From positions 2,356,001 to 2,420,000 of the forward strand of contig NZ_CP133671.1 in the NCBI RefSeq assembly GCF_031326345.1: DNA of 64,000 nt, written 5' to 3'. The notes under the pieces are model-generated. The model was not told the origin of the DNA, did not search any database, and worked only from the letters and a program-made list of their open reading frames with translations. Below are positions 20,046 through 29,401 of this stretch, piece after piece. This stretch comes from Aureispira sp. CCB-E. Lineage in GTDB: Bacteria; Bacteroidota; Bacteroidia; Chitinophagales; Saprospiraceae. The translations under genes were made by a program, and so were the position numbers. Within the stretch, counting starts at the first letter, position 1, and every line of letters begins with the position of its first letter.

Positions 20046-22171
20046 AACTGCTGTTCTATTCAAAATTCTTTGACTCATTGATAAAATTGCCGAAAGGAGT
20101 ACAAAGAGACGTAATTAAATTTCAGAAAAAGTTTCGTGAGAACTCTAAATCTTTGGGCATTCATCTTGAACCAATAAGTATATTTAAGGATAGCTCTTTA
20201 CGTTCAGCAAGAATTGACAAAATTTATCGTGCAATTATCAAAGCTCCAAAATCAGGAGATACCTATTATTTGCTTTGGGTGGACCATCATGATAAAGCAT
20301 ATGATTGGGCAAAAAACAAGATTTTTCAGTGGAATGAGAACACAGAGTCTATGCAAGTGTTTATTTCTCCTGATGAAGAGAAAATTCTTCCAAAAGTTGA
20401 GGCTACAGAATCGAAAGAGAAAGGGCTTTATCGTGAATTAGAAGATAAAGATTTGATTCGTATAGGTGTGCCAGAAATTCTATTGCCTTCTGTTAGAAAA
20501 ATTATGACATTAGATGATTTAGAACAGATTGAGAATTATATCCCAGAAGATGTTTTTGAGAATCTCTTTTATCTTGCTGATGGAGCTAAAATTGATAGCT
20601 TGATATCAGAAATTGAAGAAGGGAAGTCTAATTCTGAATCAGAAGATGATCAGTTGAAATCTATCAACAATCAGAGAAACTTTATTGAGTTGACTGACGA
20701 TACCTTATTTAATGAAATCCTATCTGGAACTTTAGATAAATGGAAGTATTACCTTCATCCTTCACAGAGAAAACTTGTATCAAGAGATTTTTCAGGGACA
20801 GTTAAAGTGACAGGAGGAGCAGGAACAGGAAAGACTGTTGTTGCTATACATAGACTAAAGTATTTAGCTTCTAAAATGAATTTTGGGAAGAAAATTCTTT
20901 TTACAACTTACACCAAGGCTTTGGCAACTAATTTGACTGATTTAGTTAAAGGTTTTGGGATTGATACAAAGGATATTGTTATTACGAATATTGATGCTCT
21001 AGTGCTCCAATTAGCAAAAGAGTATAAAGTTTTTGAAGAAGAAATTAAAGTCTTTGAGTACAGTAAAATTATTTCTGCCGAAGAGGTATGGGATAAAATA
21101 CTTGAATCAGAACTGGTTGCTTATGACAAGGAGTTCCTGATGAAGGAATATCGGGATATTATCATCTATCATAATGTCGTAAGTGAAAAAGATTATTTGA
21201 GAACCTCACGAGTTGGAAGAGGTAAGCCTTTGTCTAGAAGGCAGAGAAAGGAAACTTGGGTGTTGTTTGAGAAGTATCGCAGCTTAAATGCTAAATCAAA
21301 CTATTTGCATAAAGAGGAAGTAATGAATCGAGTAAGCGATTACTTCAATGAAAAAGAGATTAGACCATTCGCTTATTGTTTGGTTGATGAGCTTCAGGAT
21401 TTTTCTAATGTAGAGCTGAGACTTATTCGATCTTTGGTTGAGGAGAAAAGCAATGATTTATTTTTTGTTGGAGATCCTCTTCAGAAGATTTATGATAAGC
21501 GAATTAATTTCTCAAAGGTTGGGATAAATGTAAGAGGTAAGAGAAGTAGACGTTTGAGAATCAATTATAGAACTACTGAAGAAATTAAGAAGTTGGCTGT
21601 TTCAATCATCAAAGATTGTCACTATGATAATTTTGATGGAGAGGAGGAAGAAAAAGCTGGTTATGTGTCTTTGTTTCATGGGAAAAAACCCATGTATACT
21701 ATATTTAAATCCAAAAATTTAGAAATAGATCATGTACTAAATGTGATCAATCAAATACTTGAAATAGAAGTTGAAGATTCTGAAGGGCAAAAAAGATACA
21801 AATATAAACCATCTGATATTGCTGTTTCAGCAAGAACTAAATCAGGAATTAAAGATTTTATCAATGCTTTCCATCAAAACGCTATACCCTATGCAGTTTG
21901 GGAGAAAGGTCAACGCAAGGGGGATGAAGATGGAGTTAATGTTATGACCTTCCATAATATCAAAGGTTTTGAGTTCAAACATGTTTTTTTAGTTGATGTC
22001 AATAACCGTTCTTGCCCTAAACGTCCATTTGATTTCGATTTATATACTCCACAGGAACAAGAATCGTATTTGAGGAATGAAAAGTCTACTTTGTATGTTG
22101 CTGTTTCGCGTGCTGTTGAACATGTTGAGATTACTGGGATAGGTACAAAGTCTGAGATTGTGAATGTGTAA
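20042..22171 (+). CDS. RelE/ParE-like domain fused to UvrD-type SF1A helicase
   Basis: This 709-aa protein starts with about 105 residues of RelE/ParE toxin fold (KFFDSLIKLPKGVQ, then RSARIDKIYRAII and YYLLWVDHHDKAYDWA). A UvrD/Rep helicase follows: motif I TGGAGTGKTVVA (about residue 258), motif II VDELQDFS, motif III VGDPLQKIYDKR, motif IV INYRTTEEIK, motif V MTFHNIKGFEFKHV and motif VI YVAVSRAVEH. The N-terminal fold is seen on a family of helicases where it may bind nucleic acid or ribosomes rather than act as a free toxin; no antitoxin gene lies beside it. It overlaps the DUF1998 helicase gene by 4 bases and is the last gene of the operon. The helicase assignment is certain from the motifs; the function of the N-terminal domain is inference. 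Confidence 0.9.
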   Translation: MKLLFYSKFFDSLIKLPKGVQRDVIKFQKKFRENSKSLGIHLEPISIFKDSSLRSARIDKIYRAIIKAPKSGDTYYLLWVDHHDKAYDWAKNKIFQWNENTESMQVFISPDEEKILPKVEATESKEKGLYRELEDKDLIRIGVPEILLPSVRKIMTLDDLEQIENYIPEDVFENLFYLADGAKIDSLISEIEEGKSNSESEDDQLKSINNQRNFIELTDDTLFNEILSGTLDKWKYYLHPSQRKLVSRDFSGTVKVTGGAGTGKTVVAIHRLKYLASKMNFGKKILFTTYTKALATNLTDLVKGFGIDTKDIVITNIDALVLQLAKEYKVFEEEIKVFEYSKIISAEEVWDKILESELVAYDKEFLMKEYRDIIIYHNVVSEKDYLRTSRVGRGKPLSRRQRKETWVLFEKYRSLNAKSNYLHKEEVMNRVSDYFNEKEIRPFAYCLVDELQDFSNVELRLIRSLVEEKSNDLFFVGDPLQKIYDKRINFSKVGINVRGKRSRRLRINYRTTEEIKKLAVSIIKDCHYDNFDGEEEEKAGYVSLFHGKKPMYTIFKSKNLEIDHVLNVINQILEIEVEDSEGQKRYKYKPSDIAVSARTKSGIKDFINAFHQNAIPYAVWEKGQRKGDEDGVNVMTFHNIKGFEFKHVFLVDVNNRSCPKRPFDFDLYTPQEQESYLRNEKSTLYVAVSRAVEHVEITGIGTKSEIVNV

Positions 22172-22187
22172 TGGATGTTATTTTCTA

Positions 22188-22210
22188 CCTGTGCACATAG
22201 AGTGTACAGG
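22188..22210. promoter_or_regulatory. Palindromic 23-bp operator, copy 1 (upstream of chaperone operon)
   Basis: The left arm CCTGTGCAC, the spacer ATAGAG and the right arm TGTACAGG form an inverted repeat. The same layout with 19 of 23 identical bases occurs at 41688-41710, in front of another gene. A -7 promoter element begins 8 bases after its end. I read it as the binding site of the WYL regulator encoded at 40620-41633, not as a terminator of the first operon, because the second copy lies between divergent genes. Confidence 0.7.
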
Positions 22211-22217
22211 TTAGTTT

Positions 22218-22225
22218 TTACTTTG
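22218..22225 (+). promoter_or_regulatory. Probable Bacteroidota -7 promoter element for the chaperone operon
   Basis: TTACTTTG matches the TAnnTTTG consensus with one mismatch. It begins 8 bases after the operator end, the same spacing as at 41718. The operator then covers the -33 position, which suggests repression by blocking polymerase. Transcription would start near 22232 and give a leader of about 110 bases. Confidence 0.5.
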
Positions 22226-22254
22226 TAGTATAAATTTTTAGAATATATACATAC

Positions 22255-22274
22255 ATATATATATATATATATAT
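22255..22274 (+). repeat. (AT)10 dinucleotide tract in the leader of the chaperone operon
   Basis: Ten AT units run without interruption between the presumed transcription start (about 22232) and the ATG at 22345. Short dinucleotide tracts are prone to slippage, so length variants could tune leader structure. That effect is inference; the tract itself is plain. Confidence 0.85.
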
Positions 22275-22344
22275 TAGAATAGTTAGATATTTTTTATAAA
22301 TTAGGGGATGTAATAAAGTCCTCAAACACAATAGAAGAATACCC

Positions 22345-24150
22345 ATGGATGTGATACATCAAAACCCTTTTCGAATCTGTGGCATTTATTCAAATGCTGG
22401 TGAAAGGGAAATAAGGAGAGTGCAATCAAGATTAAATGCCTACCTTAATATAGGTAGGACTGTGGCACTTGATATCGATTTTTCATTATTGAAAACAATT
22501 GATAGGACTCCTGAAATTGTAGAACAGGCTTCTTCCAAAATAGAACAAAATAAAGATCGAGTCAACCATTCTTACTTCTGGTTTTTAAAACACTCAAGTT
22601 TTGATGAGACCTCTTTAAAGTACTTGTCAAGTGGTGATACAGAAAAAGCAATTCAAATTTGGACTAAAGTCACTCATAACAAAAACATCACATCTAAGAA
22701 TTTTTCTTCTTTCTCAAACTTAGGAACTATTAAATTACTTAGTAATTCTAATCTAGAAGTAGAAGAAGGACTTAGGTTGAAAATGACTCTTTTAGAATCT
22801 CAATATTTAAAAGATTATCTTCATGAGATTGCTGATGAGACTTTTAAAGTTGATAAGGATTTAGAAATTGAAAGATTTTTAAATGGAATTTTACCAGATC
22901 TTGAAGCCAGGTTTAAAAAGGAAAAAATTATATCCATTTTTGGAAATGCTCCAAATTCTCCAACACATCAATTCTTATTAAAGAAATTTAGTTCGGATTA
23001 TATTCACTCTATTGAAAGTCAAATTGCCAGAACGAAAGAAGAACGAAAAGCGAAGTCTCCAGGGCATTTGTATAACCTTGGGTTTAATTTACTAAATGAA
23101 ACTCAAGCTGACATTAATAGTTTGAAGAAAGTCTTAGGGATAAGAGACTTGAACTACAAAGTTCAAGCTGATAGTTTAGCAGTGGAGATAATGCAATGTG
23201 GTATTGATTATTTTATTGCATTTCGTAAGAATTCAGACCCTAGTGAAAAAGCTCTAAAACTTCTAACATATAGTTATGATTTAGCTATTAGTCCTATGAT
23301 AAAGGATAGAGCCTCTGAAAATATTGAAGGTATTAAAGAATGGGCGAAAACAGCTAAAATTCAATCTGAGTTAAATTTTATTTATGCGCAAGTGGAAAAA
23401 TTTGAGGCAACTAAGAATCAATCTTCTTTGTTTGGCTCTGTTTCAGTTGAAAGTATAAAAAGGTTGCTTGTTGATTGTACACCTCAAATTCAGAATATTA
23501 AAACTAAAATGACCAAATGGAATGAGGAGTATCAAAATATAAGTAACTTCTTTGTTCAGTTTATACAAAGAGAATTAGTTAGTGTAATTAATGATGCTGT
23601 TCAAAGCCATAGTTCTCTTTCTTCTCTCCAATCAAAAGTTGAAATAGCATGGGAAATCACTTGTATGCTTGACCATTTTGATATGTATAATGACATGAGA
23701 AGAACTTTTAATGAAAATAAAACAGCTCTAAAATCAATTGCTCGACAAATTGATGTTTCAACCTTAACACCAGAAGAGAAAGAGCGAGAAAGGAAAAAAA
23801 GAGAAATTAAAACAGTAGAGGACGAAATAAAAAAAGTCAAAAAGCTAAGAAAGATTTTGAATGAGAAAATAATAAAAGTTGAACATACAAAAGCTGAATT
23901 GCTATTTAGGCAAGAGGATTTTAGAAAGGCTGAAGAGAGAATGAAAGAAATAAAAAAATGGCATTTTCTAAGATTGGCAAGTGATAGAGAGCGTCAAATT
24001 AATACTCAACAAGAGAGGATAGACAATATTTTATCTGATTGTAATGAAAAGAAAAGGCAAAAAATCAAAGCCCTAAAGAAGGGGTTAAAGATATATAATG
24101 AACAGCTTGAAAATTACGAAAATAAGTTAAGGTATATTAAATACGGCTAA
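22345..24150 (+). CDS. J-domain-like protein with C-terminal coiled coil, first paralogue
   Basis: The protein is 601 aa. Its start, HQNPFRICGIYSNAGEREI, resembles the first two helices of a J-domain (NPYxxLGV...A...EI), but the HPD tripeptide needed to stimulate Hsp70 is not visible. The middle (about 50-400) is shared with the next gene: QNKDRVNHSYFWF against QSRDKVNNALFWF, and DRASENIEGIKEWA against DRAKDNIEGIKEWA. Residues 460-600 are strongly charged and predicted coiled coil (EKERERKKREIK, then repeated Lys/Glu). It is the first gene after the operator and leads an operon that encodes two Hsp70 proteins, so a co-chaperone role is a fair inference. The family is not one whose function I know. 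Confidence 0.7.
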   Translation: MDVIHQNPFRICGIYSNAGEREIRRVQSRLNAYLNIGRTVALDIDFSLLKTIDRTPEIVEQASSKIEQNKDRVNHSYFWFLKHSSFDETSLKYLSSGDTEKAIQIWTKVTHNKNITSKNFSSFSNLGTIKLLSNSNLEVEEGLRLKMTLLESQYLKDYLHEIADETFKVDKDLEIERFLNGILPDLEARFKKEKIISIFGNAPNSPTHQFLLKKFSSDYIHSIESQIARTKEERKAKSPGHLYNLGFNLLNETQADINSLKKVLGIRDLNYKVQADSLAVEIMQCGIDYFIAFRKNSDPSEKALKLLTYSYDLAISPMIKDRASENIEGIKEWAKTAKIQSELNFIYAQVEKFEATKNQSSLFGSVSVESIKRLLVDCTPQIQNIKTKMTKWNEEYQNISNFFVQFIQRELVSVINDAVQSHSSLSSLQSKVEIAWEITCMLDHFDMYNDMRRTFNENKTALKSIARQIDVSTLTPEEKERERKKREIKTVEDEIKKVKKLRKILNEKIIKVEHTKAELLFRQEDFRKAEERMKEIKKWHFLRLASDRERQINTQQERIDNILSDCNEKKRQKIKALKKGLKIYNEQLENYENKLRYIKYG

Positions 24151-24173
24151 TAAGAATTGATGAACCTATAATT

Positions 24174-25847
24174 ATGAATATAATACATACAAACCCATAC
24201 AGGATAGCTGGTATTTTTGCAAACGCTAAACAAAGAGAAATCCAGAGAAACAAAGCAAAAATTAAAGCATACGCTAAGGTTGGAAGAGCAATAGAATTTG
24301 ATATAGATTATTCTATTCTTGATAGTATTAATCGTTCCGAAGACTCTATTAATTCGGCTTTTTCAAGTATTGAGCAGAGCAGAGATAAGGTTAATAATGC
24401 TTTGTTTTGGTTTGTAAATGTGACCCCTATTGATGAGACTGCTTTTAAGTACCTAGCAGAAGGGAATAAAGGTAAAGCTGTCGAAATTTGGACAAAAATA
24501 ACAGATGGTAAATCAATAAGTGCCAAAAATTATTCTGCATTTAATAACCTAGGAACGATAAGGCTATTGAGTAATTCGGCAAGTGATGTTAAAAGAGGTA
24601 TTGCTGCAAAAATAAACTTTATTGAATCACAACATTTTAATGACTTTGTTAAAGTTGTTGCCGATGAAACATTTTCAATAGATAATAGTAGTCATGTCAG
24701 ATTTCTTGTTGATGAAATATTAAAGGAGTTGGAGACAGATCATTCGACTAGTGAGTTACTTTCTTTGTTTAGTAGTTGTGGAAAAGAAACTCGGAATTAT
24801 TTGTCTAAGAAATTTACTGATGGCCCAATTCATTCTATTGAGTCTTCAATAGAAGCTACAAAGAATAGCAGAAAACAACATCCTAAGAGTGCGAACCAAA
24901 GTGGATTGTCATTATATAATGATACCAAAGACGATTTAACCTCACTAAAATCTTTGCTGGGAGGTAATGGCCTGAAGTACAAGATGATTGCAGACAATCT
25001 TGCTAAAGAGATTCTCCAATGCGGAATTGATTATTTTCAAGTATGGAAAGAATCTACAGATCCGAGTAAACAGGCAATTGCTTTGTTAACTTATGCTAAG
25101 AATATAGCGGTGAGTGCCCAAGTGATAGATAGAGCCAAGGATAATATTGAAGGAATTAAAGAATGGGCTGAAACTGCAAAAATAGAAAGCGAATTAATTT
25201 TTATTACAAATCAACTTGAACGATTTCAAAATAAAAGTGTCTCTGTTAATGCAGCTAAGTGTTTAGTTGAAGATTGTAAGCCTAAACTACAAGTAATTAA
25301 AAAAGTACTAGGCGTTCAAGATACTTTTTATTTAAATATAAGTGGTGCTGTAGCATCAAATGCCCAAGCAATGTTAATTGAGACTGTAAATATTGCTCAA
25401 CATAACCTAGAGGTTCAGTATGAGAAGGCAGCAGGATTAGTTATGCTAATGATGGTAGTAGAAGATGCATTACCTGTATCTAAAAAGATTGGCACTTTAG
25501 ATATGCCTAGTGAAATAAAAGCAAGATATACAAGAAACCATAATGATCTTCGACAACTCAATAATGAATTCCAACGGTTTAGAGGTAGTAATTCTGGAAG
25601 TGGATCTAGTGGAGGGGGATGTTATATCGCAACCATGGCATATGGAGATTATGATCATCCTCAGGTACTTAAGTTAAGAGAATTCCGAGACACAATACTA
25701 CAAAAGTCTATCATGGGAAGAGCTTTTATAAAGTTTTACTATAGATTTTCTCCATCTTTAGTTGAAATGCTAAAGAATAGTAAAAGAACTAATAAATTTA
25801 TAAGAACCCTATTGGATAAGTTTATCCAGCTAATATCAAGAAAATGA
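24174..25847 (+). CDS. J-domain-like protein, second paralogue, with CFI-box C-terminus
   Basis: This 557-aa protein is a tandem duplicate of the gene before it (23-base gap): the start IIHTNPYRIAGIFANAKQRE and much of residues 1-360 align. The end differs. After a Gly/Ser linker (GSNSGSGSSGGG) comes CYIATMAYGDYDHPQVLKL, then REFRD and YYRFSP, the pattern of the CFI-box C-terminal domain, a small Cys-containing module that ends many otherwise unrelated bacterial proteins. What the CFI-box does is not known to me; a sorting or protein-docking tag is possible. The stop overlaps the ATG of the membrane coiled-coil gene (ATGA). As in the first paralogue no HPD motif is visible. Confidence 0.72.
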   Translation: MNIIHTNPYRIAGIFANAKQREIQRNKAKIKAYAKVGRAIEFDIDYSILDSINRSEDSINSAFSSIEQSRDKVNNALFWFVNVTPIDETAFKYLAEGNKGKAVEIWTKITDGKSISAKNYSAFNNLGTIRLLSNSASDVKRGIAAKINFIESQHFNDFVKVVADETFSIDNSSHVRFLVDEILKELETDHSTSELLSLFSSCGKETRNYLSKKFTDGPIHSIESSIEATKNSRKQHPKSANQSGLSLYNDTKDDLTSLKSLLGGNGLKYKMIADNLAKEILQCGIDYFQVWKESTDPSKQAIALLTYAKNIAVSAQVIDRAKDNIEGIKEWAETAKIESELIFITNQLERFQNKSVSVNAAKCLVEDCKPKLQVIKKVLGVQDTFYLNISGAVASNAQAMLIETVNIAQHNLEVQYEKAAGLVMLMMVVEDALPVSKKIGTLDMPSEIKARYTRNHNDLRQLNNEFQRFRGSNSGSGSSGGGCYIATMAYGDYDHPQVLKLREFRDTILQKSIMGRAFIKFYYRFSPSLVEMLKNSKRTNKFIRTLLDKFIQLISRK

Positions 25848-26830
25848 AAATAAAATTACTAATTGTATTCTTAATGTGTTTTGTGAGTGGGTATGCTCAA
25901 CAAAGTGATTCTATACGAATAAATGAACTTCAAAAGAAAGTAGAGAATCAAGAAAAGTATATTTCTTCACTTTTATCGAAACTTAATGCTCAAAAATCTA
26001 AAATTGTAAATCTAGATGAATTGGTAGCAAAAAAGTCTGAAGAACAGGATTCAGCTTTATACTCCTTTAGAAAAAGAGTCACCCTTAATGAAGAGAACAT
26101 TAAAACTATTTCTGAGGAGCTAAGAATTAAGTTAAAAGAATCTACTAATCAAACTAATGCAAAATTATCTGAACTAAACTCTAGTTTCAGTCAGAATCAG
26201 ATGCTTTCAGCTGTAGGGTTGTTAATAGTTTTGTTAGTTGCTATTGGTGTTTTTCTATTTCTCGGAAAGAGAATTAAATCTAATAAAGATAAAGTTGAAA
26301 ATGCAAGTGAATTATTAGGAGGGGTAGAGTCAAAAATTACCGAAGCTAGAACTAATTTGGATGAGATGTCCAATCAGCTTGAATTAACCAAGAACCAATT
26401 AGAAGAGGAAAGAGTAAAGCTAGATGATAAATTGATTAATGTACTCAATAATCAGCTAGAATTGCTAAAGGGAGAAAAGGAGACTAAACAATCTTCAGTC
26501 GAAGAGGTAGATCATTCTTTAGCATTGAAAGTAGCTGATGAAATAGTGAAAATTCAAAAAAATATTCTCCGAATGGATAAAGGCACAAAAGGACTTAAAC
26601 AGTTGAACAAATCTGTTGAACGGATTAGAGATAATTTTGAAGCGAATGGATATGAATTAATCGATATGTTAGGTAAAGAGTATCATGAAGGGATGAAAGC
26701 AAGTGTGAATTTTATTGAGGATGATGAGCAAGAAGAAGGAAAACGTATAATTACAAGAATCATAAAACCTCAAGTAAATTATAAAGGGAAGATGATTCAG
26801 ACTGCACAAATCGAAGTTACAGAATCTTAA
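25844..26830 (+). CDS. Membrane-anchored coiled-coil protein of the chaperone operon
   Basis: This 328-aa protein has a signal peptide (about residues 1-18, MKIKLLIVFLMCFVSGYA), a periplasmic coiled-coil segment (20-118), one transmembrane helix at about 121-140 (LSAVGLLIVLLVAIGVFLFL) and a cytoplasmic region with a second coiled coil (145-205) and a C-terminal domain that is not recognised. It is joined to the CFI-box gene by an ATGA overlap and lies 10 bases before the first Hsp70 gene. Its layout suits an envelope sensor that passes a signal to the chaperones in the cytoplasm. That role is inferred from topology and neighbours only. Confidence 0.7.
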   Translation: MKIKLLIVFLMCFVSGYAQQSDSIRINELQKKVENQEKYISSLLSKLNAQKSKIVNLDELVAKKSEEQDSALYSFRKRVTLNEENIKTISEELRIKLKESTNQTNAKLSELNSSFSQNQMLSAVGLLIVLLVAIGVFLFLGKRIKSNKDKVENASELLGGVESKITEARTNLDEMSNQLELTKNQLEEERVKLDDKLINVLNNQLELLKGEKETKQSSVEEVDHSLALKVADEIVKIQKNILRMDKGTKGLKQLNKSVERIRDNFEANGYELIDMLGKEYHEGMKASVNFIEDDEQEEGKRIITRIIKPQVNYKGKMIQTAQIEVTES

Positions 26831-26840
26831 AAAATAAAAA

Positions 26841-29384
26841 ATGGCTAGAACAAAAATTGATTATGGAATTGATTTAGGAACTACAAATTCCGCAATTTCT
26901 AGAATGGAAAAGGGCGAACCTGTTATAAAGAAAACGGACACTCTTAAGGACACTATGCCTTCATGTGTTTATATAAACAAAAAAAAGGCAATTCAAGTTG
27001 GTGATTCAGCTTATAATGCTCTGAAAAGAGAAAAGTTGAAATTGATGAAAACTTCGGGTAAAGCTGAAACTAATGCATTTATCGAGTTCAAGAGGACAAT
27101 GGGAACTGAAAAAAAATATAAGAGCTCTCATTTAGATAAAGAATTATTATCAGAAGAGTTATCTGCTGAAGTTCTTAAAACTTTGAAGTCTTTTATTGGA
27201 GATGAGAATTTTCATTCGGCAGTAATTACTGTACCTGCTGCATTTAAAATTAATCAAATAGATGCAACAAGAAAAGCTGCAAAGCTAGCAGGTTTTAAGC
27301 AAATACAAGTACTACAAGAACCAGTTGCAGCATCAATGGCTTATGGATTAAATAGTGAGCAGAAAGATGGTTATTGGTTAGTATTTGATTTTGGTGGAGG
27401 TACATTTGACTCAGCACTTTTGAAAGTAGAAGATGGCATTATGAAGGTTATTGATACTGAAGGTGACAACTATTTGGGAGGGAAAGATTTAGATTATGCT
27501 GTTGTAGATAAAATTATCATTCCTTATATAGAAGAAAACTTTAGTATAAGTTCAATTAAGAATGATAATAATGAATTTCAGGCACTAAGAGATGCTATGA
27601 AATTTTATGGAGAAGAAGCAAAGATTAAACTATCTTTTAATGAAACGTATAATATTTTATCTGATTTAGGGGATATCCCAGGAGAAGACGATGATGGAGA
27701 AGAGTTTGAACTAGATATTACAGTTAATCAAGATGATATTAAAAATGCTCTTGCTCCTGTCTTTCAGAAAGCTATTGATATATGCCTTGAATTACTAAAG
27801 CGGAATAATCTTCAAGGAAGTTCTTTAGATACTTTGTTGTTGGTTGGAGGACCAACCCATTCTCCTATTCTACGAAAAATGTTAGAAGAACAAATATGTA
27901 AGCCTAATGCAAGTGTCGACCCTATGACTGTAGTAGCAAAAGGGGCTGCTTTATATGCTTCTACGATAAGTGTTTCAGATGAAATAATAGAAGAAACAAT
28001 GGATAAAACTAAGGTTCAGCTAGGAATTGATAATGATACAAGTTCCGTTGAATCTGAGCTTTTTGTACCTGTTAAAATGCTAAAAGATAAAATGGAAGGC
28101 ACAATTCCAGATAGTGTTTTTGTTGAGTTTGTTACTAGTGATGGAAGTTGGTCAAGTGGCAAGGTAGAAGTCAATGAAATAGGTGATATAATAGAAGTTC
28201 AATTACAAGAAGGGAAAATGAATGTGTTTAATGTCATTACCTATGATAGTAATGGAGATAAGCTAGAGTGTGAGCCTACTAGTTTTAATGTAATACAGGG
28301 TTCTGTAGTTGGAGATGCAACTTTGCCCTATAATATTGGTATTGAGGTGGTTGATAGGGATTCAGGTAAGAATGTTTTTAAAACGATTAAAGGTTTAGAA
28401 AAAACTAAGACACTACCTGCAACAGGAGTAAGCAATGGGTTGAAAACTCTAACACAAATCAGACCAGGGTTGAAAGATGATTTTATTGAAATTTCAATAT
28501 TTCAAGGAGAGAATGATGCTGAGGGGACTCCTGCAATTTTAAATCATCATGTGAACACTATTTACATAACAGGAGAGGATTTTCCATCATTATTACCTGT
28601 AAATAGTGAAGTTGATATTACCCTTAAAATAGATGTTTCTCAGAAAATTACAGGAAAAGCATATTTCCCATATCTAGATTTTACTTATGATTTTGAATGT
28701 GAGACAAAGGTTGATGATATTGAAACCGACTGGTTGTCTAGACAACTTGATAATGCCCATAGAAATATAGAAGAGCTAAAGCAAAAAGATGTAAGTCCTG
28801 AAATTCTAGAGAAAGCTCAGAAAGATATTTCTAAAATAGAAGAAGAGTTCAATAAAAATAAAGAGGATACTGATACAAAACAAAAAACCTTATCAAACCT
28901 ACGAAAAACATTAAAGGTAGTTGAAGATGTATCTGGATCGGTGGAATGGCCAGAGCTAGAAAAGAAGTTGAAAGATGCATTTTATGAGCTAGAAGAGATA
29001 AATCAAAAGAGAGGAAATGACCAAACTTTACAAGTAGTAGAGAAGTTAAGGAGTGATGTTAATCAAGCAATACAAACTCAGGATAAGAAAAATACACCTC
29101 AATTAATTGAAGTTATTAGGCAATTCACATTTGAATTAGAAAGGTTGGAGCATTTAATTGGATTTATTTTATATGTGAAGGAAGAGTTTAATTCTATAGC
29201 TTGGCGAGATCGTCATGCTGCAACACGATTAATAAATGAAGGGCTTAAAAAAGCTTCAGAGACTCCTAGTGTTGCTGATTTGCAACCTATAGTTAATGAT
29301 CTTTATGTTAATGCTCAGTTTGATAAGAAAGGGAATGACACTGGAGGAAATGGTGGACCTCCTAAAAATGTTTTACAAGGTTAA
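26841..29384 (+). CDS. Hsp70-like chaperone with intact ATPase motifs and extended C-terminus
   Basis: The protein is 847 aa against about 640 for DnaK. The nucleotide-binding domain is complete: phosphate-1 loop GIDLGTTNSA (about residues 8-17), phosphate-2 loop FDFGGGTFDSA and adenosine loop LLVGGPTHSPILR. After about residue 375 it departs from DnaK: the substrate-binding region carries a beta-rich part with DDDGEEFELDI before it, and the last 230 residues are charged and helical (EELKQKDVSPEILEKAQKD). It is therefore not the housekeeping DnaK, and no grpE or canonical dnaJ is near. It lies between the membrane coiled-coil gene and a diverged copy of itself and is likely the active ATPase of the cassette. 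Confidence 0.9.
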   Translation: MARTKIDYGIDLGTTNSAISRMEKGEPVIKKTDTLKDTMPSCVYINKKKAIQVGDSAYNALKREKLKLMKTSGKAETNAFIEFKRTMGTEKKYKSSHLDKELLSEELSAEVLKTLKSFIGDENFHSAVITVPAAFKINQIDATRKAAKLAGFKQIQVLQEPVAASMAYGLNSEQKDGYWLVFDFGGGTFDSALLKVEDGIMKVIDTEGDNYLGGKDLDYAVVDKIIIPYIEENFSISSIKNDNNEFQALRDAMKFYGEEAKIKLSFNETYNILSDLGDIPGEDDDGEEFELDITVNQDDIKNALAPVFQKAIDICLELLKRNNLQGSSLDTLLLVGGPTHSPILRKMLEEQICKPNASVDPMTVVAKGAALYASTISVSDEIIEETMDKTKVQLGIDNDTSSVESELFVPVKMLKDKMEGTIPDSVFVEFVTSDGSWSSGKVEVNEIGDIIEVQLQEGKMNVFNVITYDSNGDKLECEPTSFNVIQGSVVGDATLPYNIGIEVVDRDSGKNVFKTIKGLEKTKTLPATGVSNGLKTLTQIRPGLKDDFIEISIFQGENDAEGTPAILNHHVNTIYITGEDFPSLLPVNSEVDITLKIDVSQKITGKAYFPYLDFTYDFECETKVDDIETDWLSRQLDNAHRNIEELKQKDVSPEILEKAQKDISKIEEEFNKNKEDTDTKQKTLSNLRKTLKVVEDVSGSVEWPELEKKLKDAFYELEEINQKRGNDQTLQVVEKLRSDVNQAIQTQDKKNTPQLIEVIRQFTFELERLEHLIGFILYVKEEFNSIAWRDRHAATRLINEGLKKASETPSVADLQPIVNDLYVNAQFDKKGNDTGGNGGPPKNVLQG

Positions 29385-29401
29385 ATACGTTTCCTGATAT
29401 T

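Noticed and set aside
13728-22171. A firm call of class 1 DISARM or Druantia
   Set aside because: The helicase and DUF1998 parts are fused, drmD or dru partners are not recognised, and extra GHKL and RelE-UvrD genes are present.
22188-22210. Inverted repeat after the first operon read as a terminator
   Set aside because: The stem is broken by a 6-base spacer, no T run follows directly, and a 19/23 identical copy lies between divergent genes at 41688, which fits an operator.
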